Of a stretch of DNA of 64,000 bases, positions 29,054-36,802 are shown one piece after another. Location: NCBI GenBank assembly GCA_018660825.1, contig JABJJO010000084.1, positions 1 to 64,000 on the forward strand, given 5' to 3'. A model generated the notes under the pieces. It saw nothing but the letters and a program-made list of their open reading frames with translations, had not been told where the DNA came from and ran no database searches. The position numbers were made by a program, and so were the translations under genes. This DNA is from Planctomycetaceae bacterium. Lineage in GTDB: Bacteria > Planctomycetota > Planctomycetia > Pirellulales > Pirellulaceae. The number at the start of each line of letters is the position of its first letter. The first letter of the stretch is position 1.

Positions 29054-29277
29054 AATTCGTAGAAATGACCGGTGCGACACTCGTTCAGTTAGTCGCCGAT
29101 GATGAGATTCACGCCGACGATTTAGTGACGGCCGGCGTGGCCGATGATTGCATTGTCAGAATCAATGAACAGGGCGATATAGAGGTCCGGCGCCCAACAC
29201 AATGGGAGCTCATTGGCGGATTGTTAGGAGATTACGAAAATCGCATACGACAGCAAACAGGCATAGACTGGGTCTGA
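29050..29277 (+). CDS. Small conserved-looking acidic protein coupled to rsmA
   Basis: 75 residues starting at an ATG that overlaps the rsmA stop by 4 bp. The protein is acidic, has no signal peptide and no transmembrane segment. Motif-like stretches are ADDEIHADDLVTAGVADDCIV and QWELIGGLLGDYENRI. I do not recognise the family. Overlap with rsmA and the codon pattern (GC-rich third positions like rsmA) argue that it is a real gene. A link to ribosome maturation is a guess from position only. Confidence 0.7.
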   Translation: MKFVEMTGATLVQLVADDEIHADDLVTAGVADDCIVRINEQGDIEVRRPTQWELIGGLLGDYENRIRQQTGIDWV

Positions 29278-29321
29278 GCTATATGTCCTAATGAATGCAA
29301 CAACGATGCGCTGAAATAGCT

Positions 29322-29421
29322 GGAAGTGGAAGCACACCTGGTGGTGGCCGCGGTCTTCAAAACCGACGAGCCGTGCGTGAACCGTAGGGCTGGTGGGTTC
29401 GATTCCCATACACTTCCGCCA
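29322..29421 (+). tRNA. selC: tRNA-Sec (anticodon TCA)
   Basis: 100 nt including an encoded CCA (29419-29421) after a G discriminator. The acceptor stem pairs GGAAGTG with CACTTCC (seven pairs, an eighth position is G/A). The T-arm GTGGG-TTCGATT-CCCAT follows the standard loop. The anticodon loop is CTTCAAA with TCA at 29357-29359, closed by CGGT/ACCG. A long variable arm with AGCC/GGCT at its base separates anticodon and T arms. Length, long extra arm and UCA anticodon are specific to selenocysteine tRNA, which reads UGA. It is charged with serine and converted by SelA (present at 39607). Sits 44 bp after the small rsmA-coupled gene. Confidence 0.95.
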
Positions 29422-29494
29422 TTTCCCGTAGTTGCGAACCATTCTCATACACACGTGCCACAGCAAGGGCCTTTCGTTCTAGTCGTCAAGCCAC

Positions 29495-29893
29495 ATGGAA
29501 ACAGCAACCGTTATTAACACCGAAACGGAAAATAGCACGACCGCAGCGAATGCGCCAACTCGGCCAAAACTAGTGGAGTCGGTTTGGTTTTGGTGTTATC
29601 TCTTCAGCACAGCTGCTCTGATTATTCTATTCAGTATGCAATCCAAAATAAATTCTCGGCAAAAAAACGAACAACGCAATTACCAAGCTCGACAGCAAAC
29701 ATATGAAAACATGACTCGGCCCGACAACCCAACCAAACTCACTCAAAAAACGGTGTACACTGTCACTACAACGTTCTTATTTATCGTCTTGGGGATCGCA
29801 TTTGCCTTATCATGGTTCATGCTTTGTCGCCAACGTTTCTTCAAACGTACCGCAATAGCAATTGAGCCAACCTCATCTTCTAAACACTTATAA
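29495..29893 (+). CDS. Small membrane protein of unknown function
   Basis: 132 residues with two predicted transmembrane helices: about residues 31-48 (SVWFWCYLFSTAALIILF) and 90-108 (TVTTTFLFIVLGIAFALSW). The intervening loop is hydrophilic and basic. No family is recognised. It is followed by another membrane-anchored unknown gene with a 49-bp gap, so the two may work together. It lies just downstream of selC, but no functional link with selenium is suggested by its sequence. Confidence 0.65.
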   Translation: METATVINTETENSTTAANAPTRPKLVESVWFWCYLFSTAALIILFSMQSKINSRQKNEQRNYQARQQTYENMTRPDNPTKLTQKTVYTVTTTFLFIVLGIAFALSWFMLCRQRFFKRTAIAIEPTSSSKHL

Positions 29894-29942
29894 ACGAAAT
29901 ACGTCAAATTAGCAGTCATCACAAACGACGATCGGTGCCACC

Positions 29943-30515
29943 ATGTTAAACACCATTCTGGAAACACCTTGGTATGCGATGGGATTAGGTGTAATTTTCT
30001 TAGTTGGATTTTTTACCGCCTGGATTCAGACCGGCACCGGCAAACTACTGTGGGGATGCCTTGGTAGTTGCATTGTTTTTGGCGGCCTAGTTGCACTCGA
30101 AGCGCTCGTCATGACGGAGCGCGAACAAATCGTCGCCACCGTTGTTTCTATCGCTCGCGCCGTGGAAAAACAAGATTTTGAAAAAGCCGTTTCTTTCATC
30201 CATCCGTCTCAACAAGCGACTCGCAGCCAGGCCCTCTCAGAACTAAAACGCTATAAAATCACGCGGATCAACATCAAAAACAATCTGGTCTTGAAATTGC
30301 ACACAAATCGAACTCCCATCGAGGCCAGCGTCGGATTCAACGTCTTTGTCCGAGGAGGCATCGCAATCGCTGGTTTTGACGAACAACAGGGACCACGCTA
30401 TATACATGCTGAATTCGTATTTATTGATGAAGAAAATCGATGGTATCTCACTTCCTATGGTCATATGGACATTCGTGCCGGATTAAGCCACCATGCGAAC
30501 CTTCGATCCCAATAA
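29943..30515 (+). CDS. Membrane-anchored protein with possible NTF2-like domain
   Basis: 190 residues. Two adjacent hydrophobic segments lie at about residues 10-28 and 36-53 (LLWGCLGSCIVFGGLVALEA). The remaining soluble domain begins with TEREQIVATVVSIARAVEKQDFEKAVSFIHPS, a helix pattern typical of SnoaL/NTF2-like or DUF4878-like domains, and ends with a beta-rich section (FIDEENRWYLTSYGH). That fold assignment is inferred from pattern only. The function is unknown. Confidence 0.66.
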   Translation: MLNTILETPWYAMGLGVIFLVGFFTAWIQTGTGKLLWGCLGSCIVFGGLVALEALVMTEREQIVATVVSIARAVEKQDFEKAVSFIHPSQQATRSQALSELKRYKITRINIKNNLVLKLHTNRTPIEASVGFNVFVRGGIAIAGFDEQQGPRYIHAEFVFIDEENRWYLTSYGHMDIRAGLSHHANLRSQ

Positions 30516-30617
30516 ATACCTTTAACTTTTCCGGCGGTGGGTGACTGTTATAATTCTGATTTGGTTTCTATAATCGGGTTTTGAATTTCTTCAATCGCTT
30601 GGAAAGATGCAACGGTT

Positions 30618-32168
30618 ATGACCCGGCTCTCGCAAGAACGAGTACTTGTCTTAGATTTTGGCTCTCAATACGCGCAATTGATTGCCCGCCGAGTGCGTGA
30701 GCAGAATGTGTATTGTGAAATTGTCAGACACGACATTTCTGTCGAAAACATCCGTGAACACAATCCGCAAGGTCTCATTCTCTCGGGCGGCCCCTCGAGC
30801 GTGTACGAACAAGACGCGCCCAAATGTGATCCCAGTCTATTCAACATGGGACTTCCGGTTTTGGGGATTTGTTATGGCATGCAACTCGCCTGCGATGCCT
30901 TTGGCGGGAAAGTAGAAAGCGTGTCAACTCGTGAGTACGGTCGCGCTGAACTAACAGCACACACAACCACGGCGCTCTTTCAGGATACGTCGGCACAACA
31001 ACAAGTTTGGATGAGTCATGGAGATCAAATCTCCAACATTGCTGACGATTTTGAAACTTTAGCTGAAACAAGCACTTGTCCATTCGCCGCAATTAAACAT
31101 CGCGAACTACCAATTTACGGACTCCAGTTCCATCCTGAAGTCACTCACTCACCAGAGGGTGGAACGATCCTGCGAAATTTCCTGATTAACATCTGCCAGT
31201 TGTCTGGAGCGTGGAATCTCGAAGACTTCGCAACTGAAACGATCACACACATCAAGGACGTCGTCGGTGATCAACGGGTAATCTGCGGTCTTTCTGGAGG
31301 CGTCGACTCGGCAGTAGTCGCCGCACTATTGTCGCGTGCGATCGGCGACCAAATGACTTGTATCCTCGTCGACAACGGACTACTGCGAAAAAACGAACAA
31401 GCCGCCGTGATCACTGCGTTCACGGAACACTTCAAAGCAGATCTGCAAGTCGTGCAAGCAGAACAACGATTCCTGGAAACTCTCAAAGACATCTCGGAAC
31501 CTCAAGAAAAACGTAAACGCATCGGCTACGAATTTATTGAATGCTTCCGTGAAGAAGCTAAAAAAGTATCCGCCGCTCAGTTTCTCGCGCAGGGGACTCT
31601 TTATCCAGATGTCATTGAAAGTGGGGCGGCCAAAGATGGACCGGCTGCCACCATTAAACTACATCACAATGTTGGTGGCTTGCCGGAAGAACTTGGATTT
31701 GACCTAATTGAACCATTGCGTGATCTATTTAAAGATGAAGTTCGTCGATTAGGATTAGAGTTGGGGCTACCAGAATCTCTAGTTTGGCGACATCCCTTCC
31801 CAGGTCCTGGACTAGCAGTACGATGTCTCGGTGCCATCACCAAAGAACGACTGGATATTCTTCGTGAAGCTGACGCAATTGCCGTCGAAGAAATCGAAAA
31901 TGCAGGCCTGTATCGCGAAACCGCTCAGGCGTTCGCGGTCCTACTGCCTGTGCAAAGTGTGGGAGTCATGGGCGACGCTCGAACTTACGAAGATGTCGTC
32001 GCGATTCGCTGCGTCGACAGCGAAGATTTTATGACGGCAGACTGGTCACGATTACCCTACGATTTACTAGCTACTATCTCCACTCGAATCATCAATGAGG
32101 TTAAAGGAGTGAATCGCGTTTGCTACGATATTAGCAGCAAACCCCCCGCCACCATTGAGTGGGAATAA
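30618..32168 (+). CDS. guaA: GMP synthase (glutamine-hydrolysing)
   Basis: 516 residues. The N-terminal class I glutamine amidotransferase domain has the nucleophile Cys in GICYGMQLA and the His/Glu pair in [13 protein letters not shown]. The ATP pyrophosphatase domain has the P-loop [14 protein letters not shown], and the C-terminal dimerisation domain ends [11 protein letters not shown]. It converts XMP to GMP; its partner guaB lies 10 kb downstream in the same window but not in the same operon. The gene's stop codon overlaps the T-run of a minus-strand terminator. Confidence 0.98.
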   Translation: MTRLSQERVLVLDFGSQYAQLIARRVREQNVYCEIVRHDISVENIREHNPQGLILSGGPSSVYEQDAPKCDPSLFNMGLPVLGICYGMQLACDAFGGKVESVSTREYGRAELTAHTTTALFQDTSAQQQVWMSHGDQISNIADDFETLAETSTCPFAAIKHRELPIYGLQFHPEVTHSPEGGTILRNFLINICQLSGAWNLEDFATETITHIKDVVGDQRVICGLSGGVDSAVVAALLSRAIGDQMTCILVDNGLLRKNEQAAVITAFTEHFKADLQVVQAEQRFLETLKDISEPQEKRKRIGYEFIECFREEAKKVSAAQFLAQGTLYPDVIESGAAKDGPAATIKLHHNVGGLPEELGFDLIEPLRDLFKDEVRRLGLELGLPESLVWRHPFPGPGLAVRCLGAITKERLDILREADAIAVEEIENAGLYRETAQAFAVLLPVQSVGVMGDARTYEDVVAIRCVDSEDFMTADWSRLPYDLLATISTRIINEVKGVNRVCYDISSKPPATIEWE

Positions 32169-32205
32169 AAAACAGACCTGGCGTCAATATGACTCCAGAT
32201 CTGTT
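32165..32205 (-). terminator. Minus-strand intrinsic terminator between guaA and ettA
   Basis: Read on the minus strand, AACAGATCTGG (32205-32195) pairs with CCAGGTCTGTT (32181-32171) with one mismatch around a 13-base loop, followed by six T residues (32172-32167). The T-run overlaps the guaA stop codon. On the plus strand there is no T-run, so the element faces a minus-strand transcript. Confidence 0.75.
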
Positions 32206-32348
32206 GGGATGAGTTGCTCCGATAAGAATTCTCAACTTTTTTAGTGAGTGGGAAGGGGGAACTCACAAGTTTTGAATATGGAACAACAGGCCAAGTTGGT
32301 ATCGGGTCGTTCACCCCGTCGCACTACAACCAGAACAATGGTTTTCGC
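32167..32348 (-). ncRNA. Candidate small RNA, family unknown
   Basis: About 180 nt bounded by a minus-strand promoter-like element (32355-32384) and an intrinsic terminator (32165-32205). No open reading frame starts and stops inside it. Predicted helices on the minus strand include GTGAGT/ACTCAC closing an 11-base C-rich loop (about 32260-32238), extended by AACTT/AAGTT, and a longer-range pair GGGGTGA (near 32323) with TCATCCC (near 32209). No homology to 6S, SRP, tmRNA or RNase P motifs was recognised. The gene is inferred from promoter, terminator and structure only. Confidence 0.55.
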
Positions 32349-32354
32349 AAAGAA

Positions 32355-32384
32355 ATCATAGCACGCATCCATTTTCCCTAACAA
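32355..32384 (-). promoter_or_regulatory. Extended -10 promoter for the candidate small RNA
   Basis: On the minus strand, TTGTTA (32384-32379) and TATGAT (32360-32355) are separated by 18 bp, and TGC immediately precedes the -10 (extended -10 form). Predicted start is near 32348. Confidence 0.6.
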
Positions 32385-32525
32385 ACAGAACAACCACGCA
32401 CAAACCCATAACTCGAATAATCCGAATCACCATCACTCTACTTGGTGTTCGCAGATTCACAAATCCGTTTTACCAGTTCCCGTATATTCATATTTTTACA
32501 GCGAAATCAGGCGTTTCCGACAATA

Positions 32526-34196
32526 ATGAACAAACAATATATATACACCATTACCGACCTAACAAAGAAACATGGTCCCCGTGAGGTACTTAAGGAAATA
32601 CATCTGGCATTTTATCCTGGCGCTAAAATTGGAGTGTTGGGACGCAATGGGTCGGGTAAAAGCACGCTGTTGAGGATCATGGCCGGACTCGATACCGATT
32701 TCGAGGGGGAAGCCCGCTTAGCTAGTGGATTCACTTGTGGATACCTACCGCAAGAGCCCCAGCTCGATGAAACGACAGACGTCTGGGGGAATGTTGAAAA
32801 AGCGGTCGCTCCGCGTCGCGCCTTGTTAGACCGCTATAATGAAATCAGTGGCTTGCTCGCTGAACCGATAGATGACGATGAAATGATGAAGTTGTGTGAC
32901 GAAATGACGCGCCTTCAGGATGAAATTGAAACAACAAACACATGGGGACTTGATCGCGAAATTGAAATCGCTTTTGACGTCATGAATCTCCCACCACGCG
33001 ACGCTAAGATCGACACTCTCTCTGGAGGTGAAAAACGACGGGTGGCACTTTGCCGACTGCTACTACAACGCCCCGATCTCCTGTTGCTCGATGAACCCAC
33101 AAACCATCTCGATGCGGACTCTGTCGCTTGGCTCGAACGGCACCTCGCGGACTACCCGGGGACCATTGTCGCCGTAACTCATGATCGCTACTTTTTAGAC
33201 AACGTCGCACAGTGGATCCTCGAACTAGATCGTTCCAAAGGATACCCTTTTGAAGGGAACTACACGGCCTGGCTAATACAAAAAGAATCACGCTTGAAGA
33301 TCGAAGAAAAACATGCGTCGGCGCGACAGAAAACGATCGCCGGTGAACTTGAATGGGTCCGATCCTCGCCCAAAGCACGACAATCTAAAAGTAAAGCCCG
33401 ATTGGCAGCCTACGACAATATGGTCAATGAGCAATTCGAAGATCAGATCCAGGAATTTGAAATACAAATCCCCCCCGGGAAACACCTCGGAGACTTGGTC
33501 ATCGAATGCAAATCGATTTCCAAAGGGTTCGGCGAAAAGCAACTCATTGAAAACCTTTCGTTTTCATTACCCGCCGGAGGGATCGTCGGCATCGTGGGGG
33601 CCAACGGCGCAGGGAAAACAACATTATTCAAGATGATGACTGGGCAAGATACGCCCGACAGTGGTGAACTGCGAATTGGGCCTACGGTGGAACTTGGGTA
33701 CGTTGACCAACACAGAGATAATTTGGACGACGAAAAAACCGTCTACGAAGAAATATCCGGCGGCAACGAACATTTTGAAATGGGTGGCCGTCGCATCAAC
33801 GCCCGTGGTTACGTTTCACGATTTAATTTCCGAGGGCCTGATCAAGAGAAACGCGTCGGAATTCTATCTGGTGGCGAGCGCAACCGAGTGCAACTCGCTA
33901 AACTGCTACGCCAAGGTTCCAATGTGCTCTTGCTCGATGAACCTACCAACGACCTAGACGTTGACACCCTGCGAGCGCTTGAAGAAGCAATTCAAAACTA
34001 TGCTGGATGTGTAGTCGTCACTAGTCACGACCGCTGGTTTTTGGACCGCCTTGCAACGCATATTTTGGCATTTGAAGGGGATGGATACGTACACTGGTGT
34101 GAAGGTAATTTTGACACCTATGAAAAACAACGCAACAAACGACTCGGAATTGACCCCAATGAACCGCCTCGATTCCGCTACAAGAAACTCATTTAA
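32526..34196 (+). CDS. ettA: Energy-dependent translational throttle protein EttA (ABC-F)
   Basis: 556 residues from the ATG at 32526, which gives MNKQYIYTITDLTKKHG, the standard N-terminus; a longer frame upstream is unsupported. Two ABC domains in one chain without membrane segments: Walker A GRNGSGKST with signature LSGGEKRRVAL and LLLDEPTNHLD, then GANGAGKTT with LSGGERNRVQLA and LLLDEPTNDLD. The linker includes KARQSKSKARLAAYD, the family's P-site tRNA-interaction region, and an arm-like insert in the first domain. Length matches EttA (about 555). EttA acts on the ribosome to gate the first peptide bonds according to ATP level. Confidence 0.96.
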   Translation: MNKQYIYTITDLTKKHGPREVLKEIHLAFYPGAKIGVLGRNGSGKSTLLRIMAGLDTDFEGEARLASGFTCGYLPQEPQLDETTDVWGNVEKAVAPRRALLDRYNEISGLLAEPIDDDEMMKLCDEMTRLQDEIETTNTWGLDREIEIAFDVMNLPPRDAKIDTLSGGEKRRVALCRLLLQRPDLLLLDEPTNHLDADSVAWLERHLADYPGTIVAVTHDRYFLDNVAQWILELDRSKGYPFEGNYTAWLIQKESRLKIEEKHASARQKTIAGELEWVRSSPKARQSKSKARLAAYDNMVNEQFEDQIQEFEIQIPPGKHLGDLVIECKSISKGFGEKQLIENLSFSLPAGGIVGIVGANGAGKTTLFKMMTGQDTPDSGELRIGPTVELGYVDQHRDNLDDEKTVYEEISGGNEHFEMGGRRINARGYVSRFNFRGPDQEKRVGILSGGERNRVQLAKLLRQGSNVLLLDEPTNDLDVDTLRALEEAIQNYAGCVVVTSHDRWFLDRLATHILAFEGDGYVHWCEGNFDTYEKQRNKRLGIDPNEPPRFRYKKLI

Positions 34197-34200
34197 TATG

Positions 34201-34206
34201 TATAAT
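34201..34206 (+). promoter_or_regulatory. Consensus -10 box upstream of the small basic protein gene
   Basis: Exact TATAAT located 59 bp before the GTG of the small basic gene and just after the ettA stop. No convincing -35 is visible at the right spacing. Confidence 0.45.
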
Positions 34207-34264
34207 ATCGTTAGCTAAACGCACCAACTTTTTTTTACAACATTTTCACGCAAGGAAACACCAC

Positions 34265-34393
34265 GTGACCATTTTACGCATTGGCTCCACACCCAAATAT
34301 TCATCAAACTTCGATAAAGCATTCAGCGCTGGCAAGAAGAAAAAGTCGTCCACAAAAACTAAAAAGACCGCTGCGCGCAAGAAGAACAAATAA
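34265..34393 (+). CDS. Small lysine-rich basic protein, unrecognised
   Basis: 42 residues from a GTG start at 34265, preceded by AGGA at 34253-34256 (eight-base gap). The N-terminal half (MTILRIGSTPKYSSNFDKAF) is mixed; the C-terminal half is nearly all Lys, Arg, Ala, Ser and Thr (e.g. KKKKSSTKTKKTAARKKNK). A nucleic-acid- or ribosome-binding role is plausible from charge alone. It has its own -10-like box and sits between ettA and the selenoprotein gene. It is too short for standard gene calling. I do not recognise the family. Confidence 0.65.
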   Translation: MTILRIGSTPKYSSNFDKAFSAGKKKKSSTKTKKTAARKKNK

Positions 34394-34474
34394 ACGCGTT
34401 TGATTATTTTGGTCTACTTAATAAACCAACACAAAAAAACTACAATTTCTATCCCTCGAATTGGAGAAAACCGA

Positions 34475-34711
34475 ATGAAAATTCACCTGCGCTACTGCTC
34501 CGCCTGAAACTACGAACCCAAAGCTGTCAGTTTGACAGCCAAAATTCTGATGCAATTCAAACAACAGGTTAGCAGTCTTGAGTTACAACCGGACCAGGGT
34601 GGTTGCTTTGAACTAACGGTCGGCAATGAATTGATTTATTCCAAATTGGAGACCAAAGAATTCCCTGATGAAGACCAAGTGATCACTGCAATCGCAGAGC
34701 AAATCGCCTGA
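34475..34711 (+). CDS. SelW/Rdx-family selenoprotein (in-frame TGA at codon 11 read as selenocysteine)
   Basis: 78 residues if TGA at 34505-34507 is read as Sec. The start ATG has GGAG at 34463-34466 (eight-base gap). Residues 7-12 read Y-C-S-A-U-N, the CxxU redox motif found at the same place in SelW/SelT/SelH-like thioredoxin-fold proteins. The later GGCFELTVGNELIYSK segment matches the family's G-x-F-E-v...g..l..SK pattern, and the length matches bacterial SelW-like proteins. Reading continues in frame for 67 codons after the TGA to a second TGA at 34709-34711. A hairpin of SECIS type follows the first TGA. selC, selB and selA in the same window supply the decoding machinery. Presumed cytoplasmic thiol oxidoreductase; partner unknown. 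Confidence 0.9.
34523..34539 (+). promoter_or_regulatory. Bacterial SECIS element (selenocysteine insertion hairpin)
   Basis: GCTGTCA (34523-34529) and TGACAGC (34533-34539) form a perfect 7-bp stem with the 3-base loop GTT (34530-34532). The stem starts 15 bases after the in-frame TGA, and the loop starts after 22. Known bacterial SECIS elements have an apical loop roughly 16-37 nt after the UGA with a G among the first two loop bases; both hold. It lies inside the coding sequence, as bacterial SECIS elements do, and binds the SelB C-terminal winged helices. Confidence 0.85.
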
Positions 34712-34771
34712 TAATCCGGTCATAAAGTATTCGCCCCGCGCAACTGCTACAAATTCAAGAAGGTATAAACC

Positions 34772-35584
34772 GTGTCTATGAAAATTGGATTTATCGGTGC
34801 TGGTCAAATGGCGACAGCGCTGGCACGCGGCTTCGTAGCGTCTCAAGAGAAGGACGATGGGCCCGCGATTTCATTCTTCGATCCCTCCCCGGAAGCCTGT
34901 GCCCAATTCTCAAAATCCATCTCAACAGCAACCCTCTTGGCGGACGCGCCCGAAGTTGTCACCACAGCTGACATTGTATTTTTAGCCGTCAAACCTCAGA
35001 TTCTTCCCGCTGTGCTAGACTCCATTGCTACAGTGGTCACTACCGATGTATTGTTAGTGTCCATCGCCGCTGGCGTCAGGCTCGACGTTATCTGTGGTCG
35101 AACTCGCAGCGACCGCGTTATCCGCGTAATGCCAAATACGCCCTGCCTCATTTCCAAAGCGGCTACTGCCTTTAGCCCCGCCCGTGGCGCGACTGCTACA
35201 GATTGTGCTGCGGTGCAGAACTTACTCGATAGCGTTGGAATTGCCTACCAATTATCCGAGAATTGTTTAGATGCTGTCACTGGGCTCAGCGGTTCAGGAC
35301 CGGCTTATATCTATACCGTAGTCCAAGCACTCTGCGCCGGTGGGGTCGCCATGGGATTATCTGAAGATGTGGCGCTCCAATTGGCTGCGCAGACTGCAAA
35401 AGGAGCGGCCGAGATGATACTTCAAACAGGTTTGCCACCGCAGCAACTTATCGATCAAGTCACTAGCCCTGGTGGGACAACTCTCGCGGGCCTAAAAGTG
35501 ATGCACGATGAAGACATATCCGCTACGCTAATAAGAACGGTACGCGCCGCGACGAACCGTTCAATCGAACTAGGTAAATCGTAG
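34772..35584 (+). CDS. proC: Pyrroline-5-carboxylate reductase
   Basis: 270 residues. Rossmann motif GFIGAGQMATALARGF at the N-terminus, then FLAVKPQ, VMPNTPC and GLSGSGPAYIYTVVQ, and TSPGGTTLAGL near the C-terminus, all diagnostic. It performs the last NAD(P)H-dependent step of proline biosynthesis. GTG at 34772 is preferred because AGAAGG (34758-34763) lies eight bases upstream; an ATG two codons later is the alternative. It follows the selenoprotein gene by 60 bp. Confidence 0.96.
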   Translation: MSMKIGFIGAGQMATALARGFVASQEKDDGPAISFFDPSPEACAQFSKSISTATLLADAPEVVTTADIVFLAVKPQILPAVLDSIATVVTTDVLLVSIAAGVRLDVICGRTRSDRVIRVMPNTPCLISKAATAFSPARGATATDCAAVQNLLDSVGIAYQLSENCLDAVTGLSGSGPAYIYTVVQALCAGGVAMGLSEDVALQLAAQTAKGAAEMILQTGLPPQQLIDQVTSPGGTTLAGLKVMHDEDISATLIRTVRAATNRSIELGKS

Positions 35585-35622
35585 ATCCACACATCGCAAA
35601 TCCGCGCGAAGGAAATTGGGAA

Positions 35623-36111
35623 ATGTCACTTTTTGACGATCCGAACTATAGCTGGCGAGACACATTTCTAGTGTTGTTTGATGACGAACATCGCCCCACG
35701 ATTGAACTGGCAATATCAGCAATTCAGAAAATCGGAAAATTCGAAGTGCAGAATACGTCCGAATCTGATTCTCGACACATTGAGGCTGTAACTATTATTT
35801 CTAGCGTTGATCTTGTCGGACTCGAAATCCTCTATGTCGCAGGTGACGAAGTGATTGAGGAAACTGAGGCACTCGTCATCGAACTCGCCGAAGATGCAAT
35901 GCTACTTGGCAATGAAGATTCGTTAACCCAACTGTCTACCGCCAATGCCCGTTTTGATATTTTGCATTTCGAGAAAATCACAGCGAACTCCAACGAACCG
36001 AGTGACGATAATGAACTTATGGATCCTGGATCCTTGCTCGCCGTAACGGCAGCTTTGGCTGACTTGGTTAGCGGCGTTGCCGTCGACCCGAGTTCCGCGT
36101 CATTTGTGTAA
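35623..36111 (+). CDS. Acidic protein of unknown function
   Basis: 162 residues, strongly acidic, no signal peptide or membrane segment. It begins MSLFDDPNYSWRDTFLVLFDDEHRPT and has an alternating beta-alpha pattern (VTIISSVDLVGLEILYVAGDEVI, then EALVIELAED). The N-terminal 120 residues look like a compact fold; the tail is disordered. The family is not recognised. It lies 38 bp after proC and before efpL on the same strand. Confidence 0.68.
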   Translation: MSLFDDPNYSWRDTFLVLFDDEHRPTIELAISAIQKIGKFEVQNTSESDSRHIEAVTIISSVDLVGLEILYVAGDEVIEETEALVIELAEDAMLLGNEDSLTQLSTANARFDILHFEKITANSNEPSDDNELMDPGSLLAVTAALADLVSGVAVDPSSASFV

Positions 36112-36195
36112 AGCATGGATAGTATCCCTAGTTAATTCAATTTAATCACTGATATTCTTGTAGCCCTTACCAAAACCACGAAGGAAAAGAAAACG

Positions 36196-36759
36196 ATGCA
36201 AGCCAAGGAAATTAAAAACGGCACAGTCGTTAACTTCAACGGAGCTCCTGTTATTATCCAGGGCATCAATGTCCAATCGCCATCTGCCCGTGGCGCAGCG
36301 ACCTTGTACAAATTCCGCGGACGTAATTTAGTAACCAAACAAAAGGTCGATATCACACTCAAAGGTACCGAATCACTAGATGAAGCAGACTTTCAAAGAC
36401 AAGCGGTTTCTTTGATGTATACCGATGCGACCGACGCCCATTTTATGGATTCGGCCAACTACAACCAATATTCCATCGCACTCGAAGACGTTGCCCATGA
36501 AATGCAATACATTACCGAGCAACTCCAAGGCATTTTGGCATTAATCTATAATGACCAATGTGTTGGCGTCCAAATTCCAACAACGGTAGAACTGGAGATC
36601 GCCCAAACGGATCCGGCAGTCAAAGGAAACTCTGCAACCAGTCGCACCAAACCCGCTACATTGTCGACGGGAGTGCAAATCCAAGTGCCCGAATATCTGA
36701 AACAAGGTGAAACCATTAAAGTCGACACTCGCGAAAACCAATTTTTAGGGCGGGCATAA
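36196..36759 (+). CDS. efpL: Elongation factor P-like protein EfpL (YeiP type)
   Basis: 187 residues with the three EF-P domains. The tip loop reads SPSARGAATLYKFRG, so an arginine stands where classical EF-P has its modified lysine (PGKGxAF type). The same loop (SPTARGAATLYK) occurs in YeiP/EfpL of E. coli, and the downstream VDLEI-, KPATLSTG- and VQVPEYL-type motifs also match. EfpL relieves ribosome stalling at polyproline and other sequences without needing lysine modification. No EF-P modification gene lies nearby. The assignment as EfpL instead of EF-P is based on this loop. Confidence 0.9.
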   Translation: MQAKEIKNGTVVNFNGAPVIIQGINVQSPSARGAATLYKFRGRNLVTKQKVDITLKGTESLDEADFQRQAVSLMYTDATDAHFMDSANYNQYSIALEDVAHEMQYITEQLQGILALIYNDQCVGVQIPTTVELEIAQTDPAVKGNSATSRTKPATLSTGVQIQVPEYLKQGETIKVDTRENQFLGRA

Positions 36760-36802
36760 CGCAACCAGCAATACTAAGTGACGCAAAAACACCGCGTCAT
36801 CA

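Noticed and set aside
29326-29517. 63-codon plus-strand frame
   Set aside because: It covers the tRNA-Sec gene; its translation reflects tRNA sequence.
32123-32314. 63-codon minus-strand frame over the end of guaA
   Set aside because: Antisense to the guaA C-terminus and runs through the minus-strand terminator.
32167-32348. Candidate RNA as 6S, SRP, tmRNA or RNase P RNA
   Set aside because: None of the conserved core motifs of these RNAs was recognised, and it does not form one closed long hairpin. It is kept as an unknown small RNA.
34475-34711. SelW-like gene interpreted as a pseudogene interrupted by a stop
   Set aside because: The TGA replaces Cys/Sec at the functional position, a SECIS-type hairpin follows, the rest of the frame is intact, and selC, selA and selB are present.
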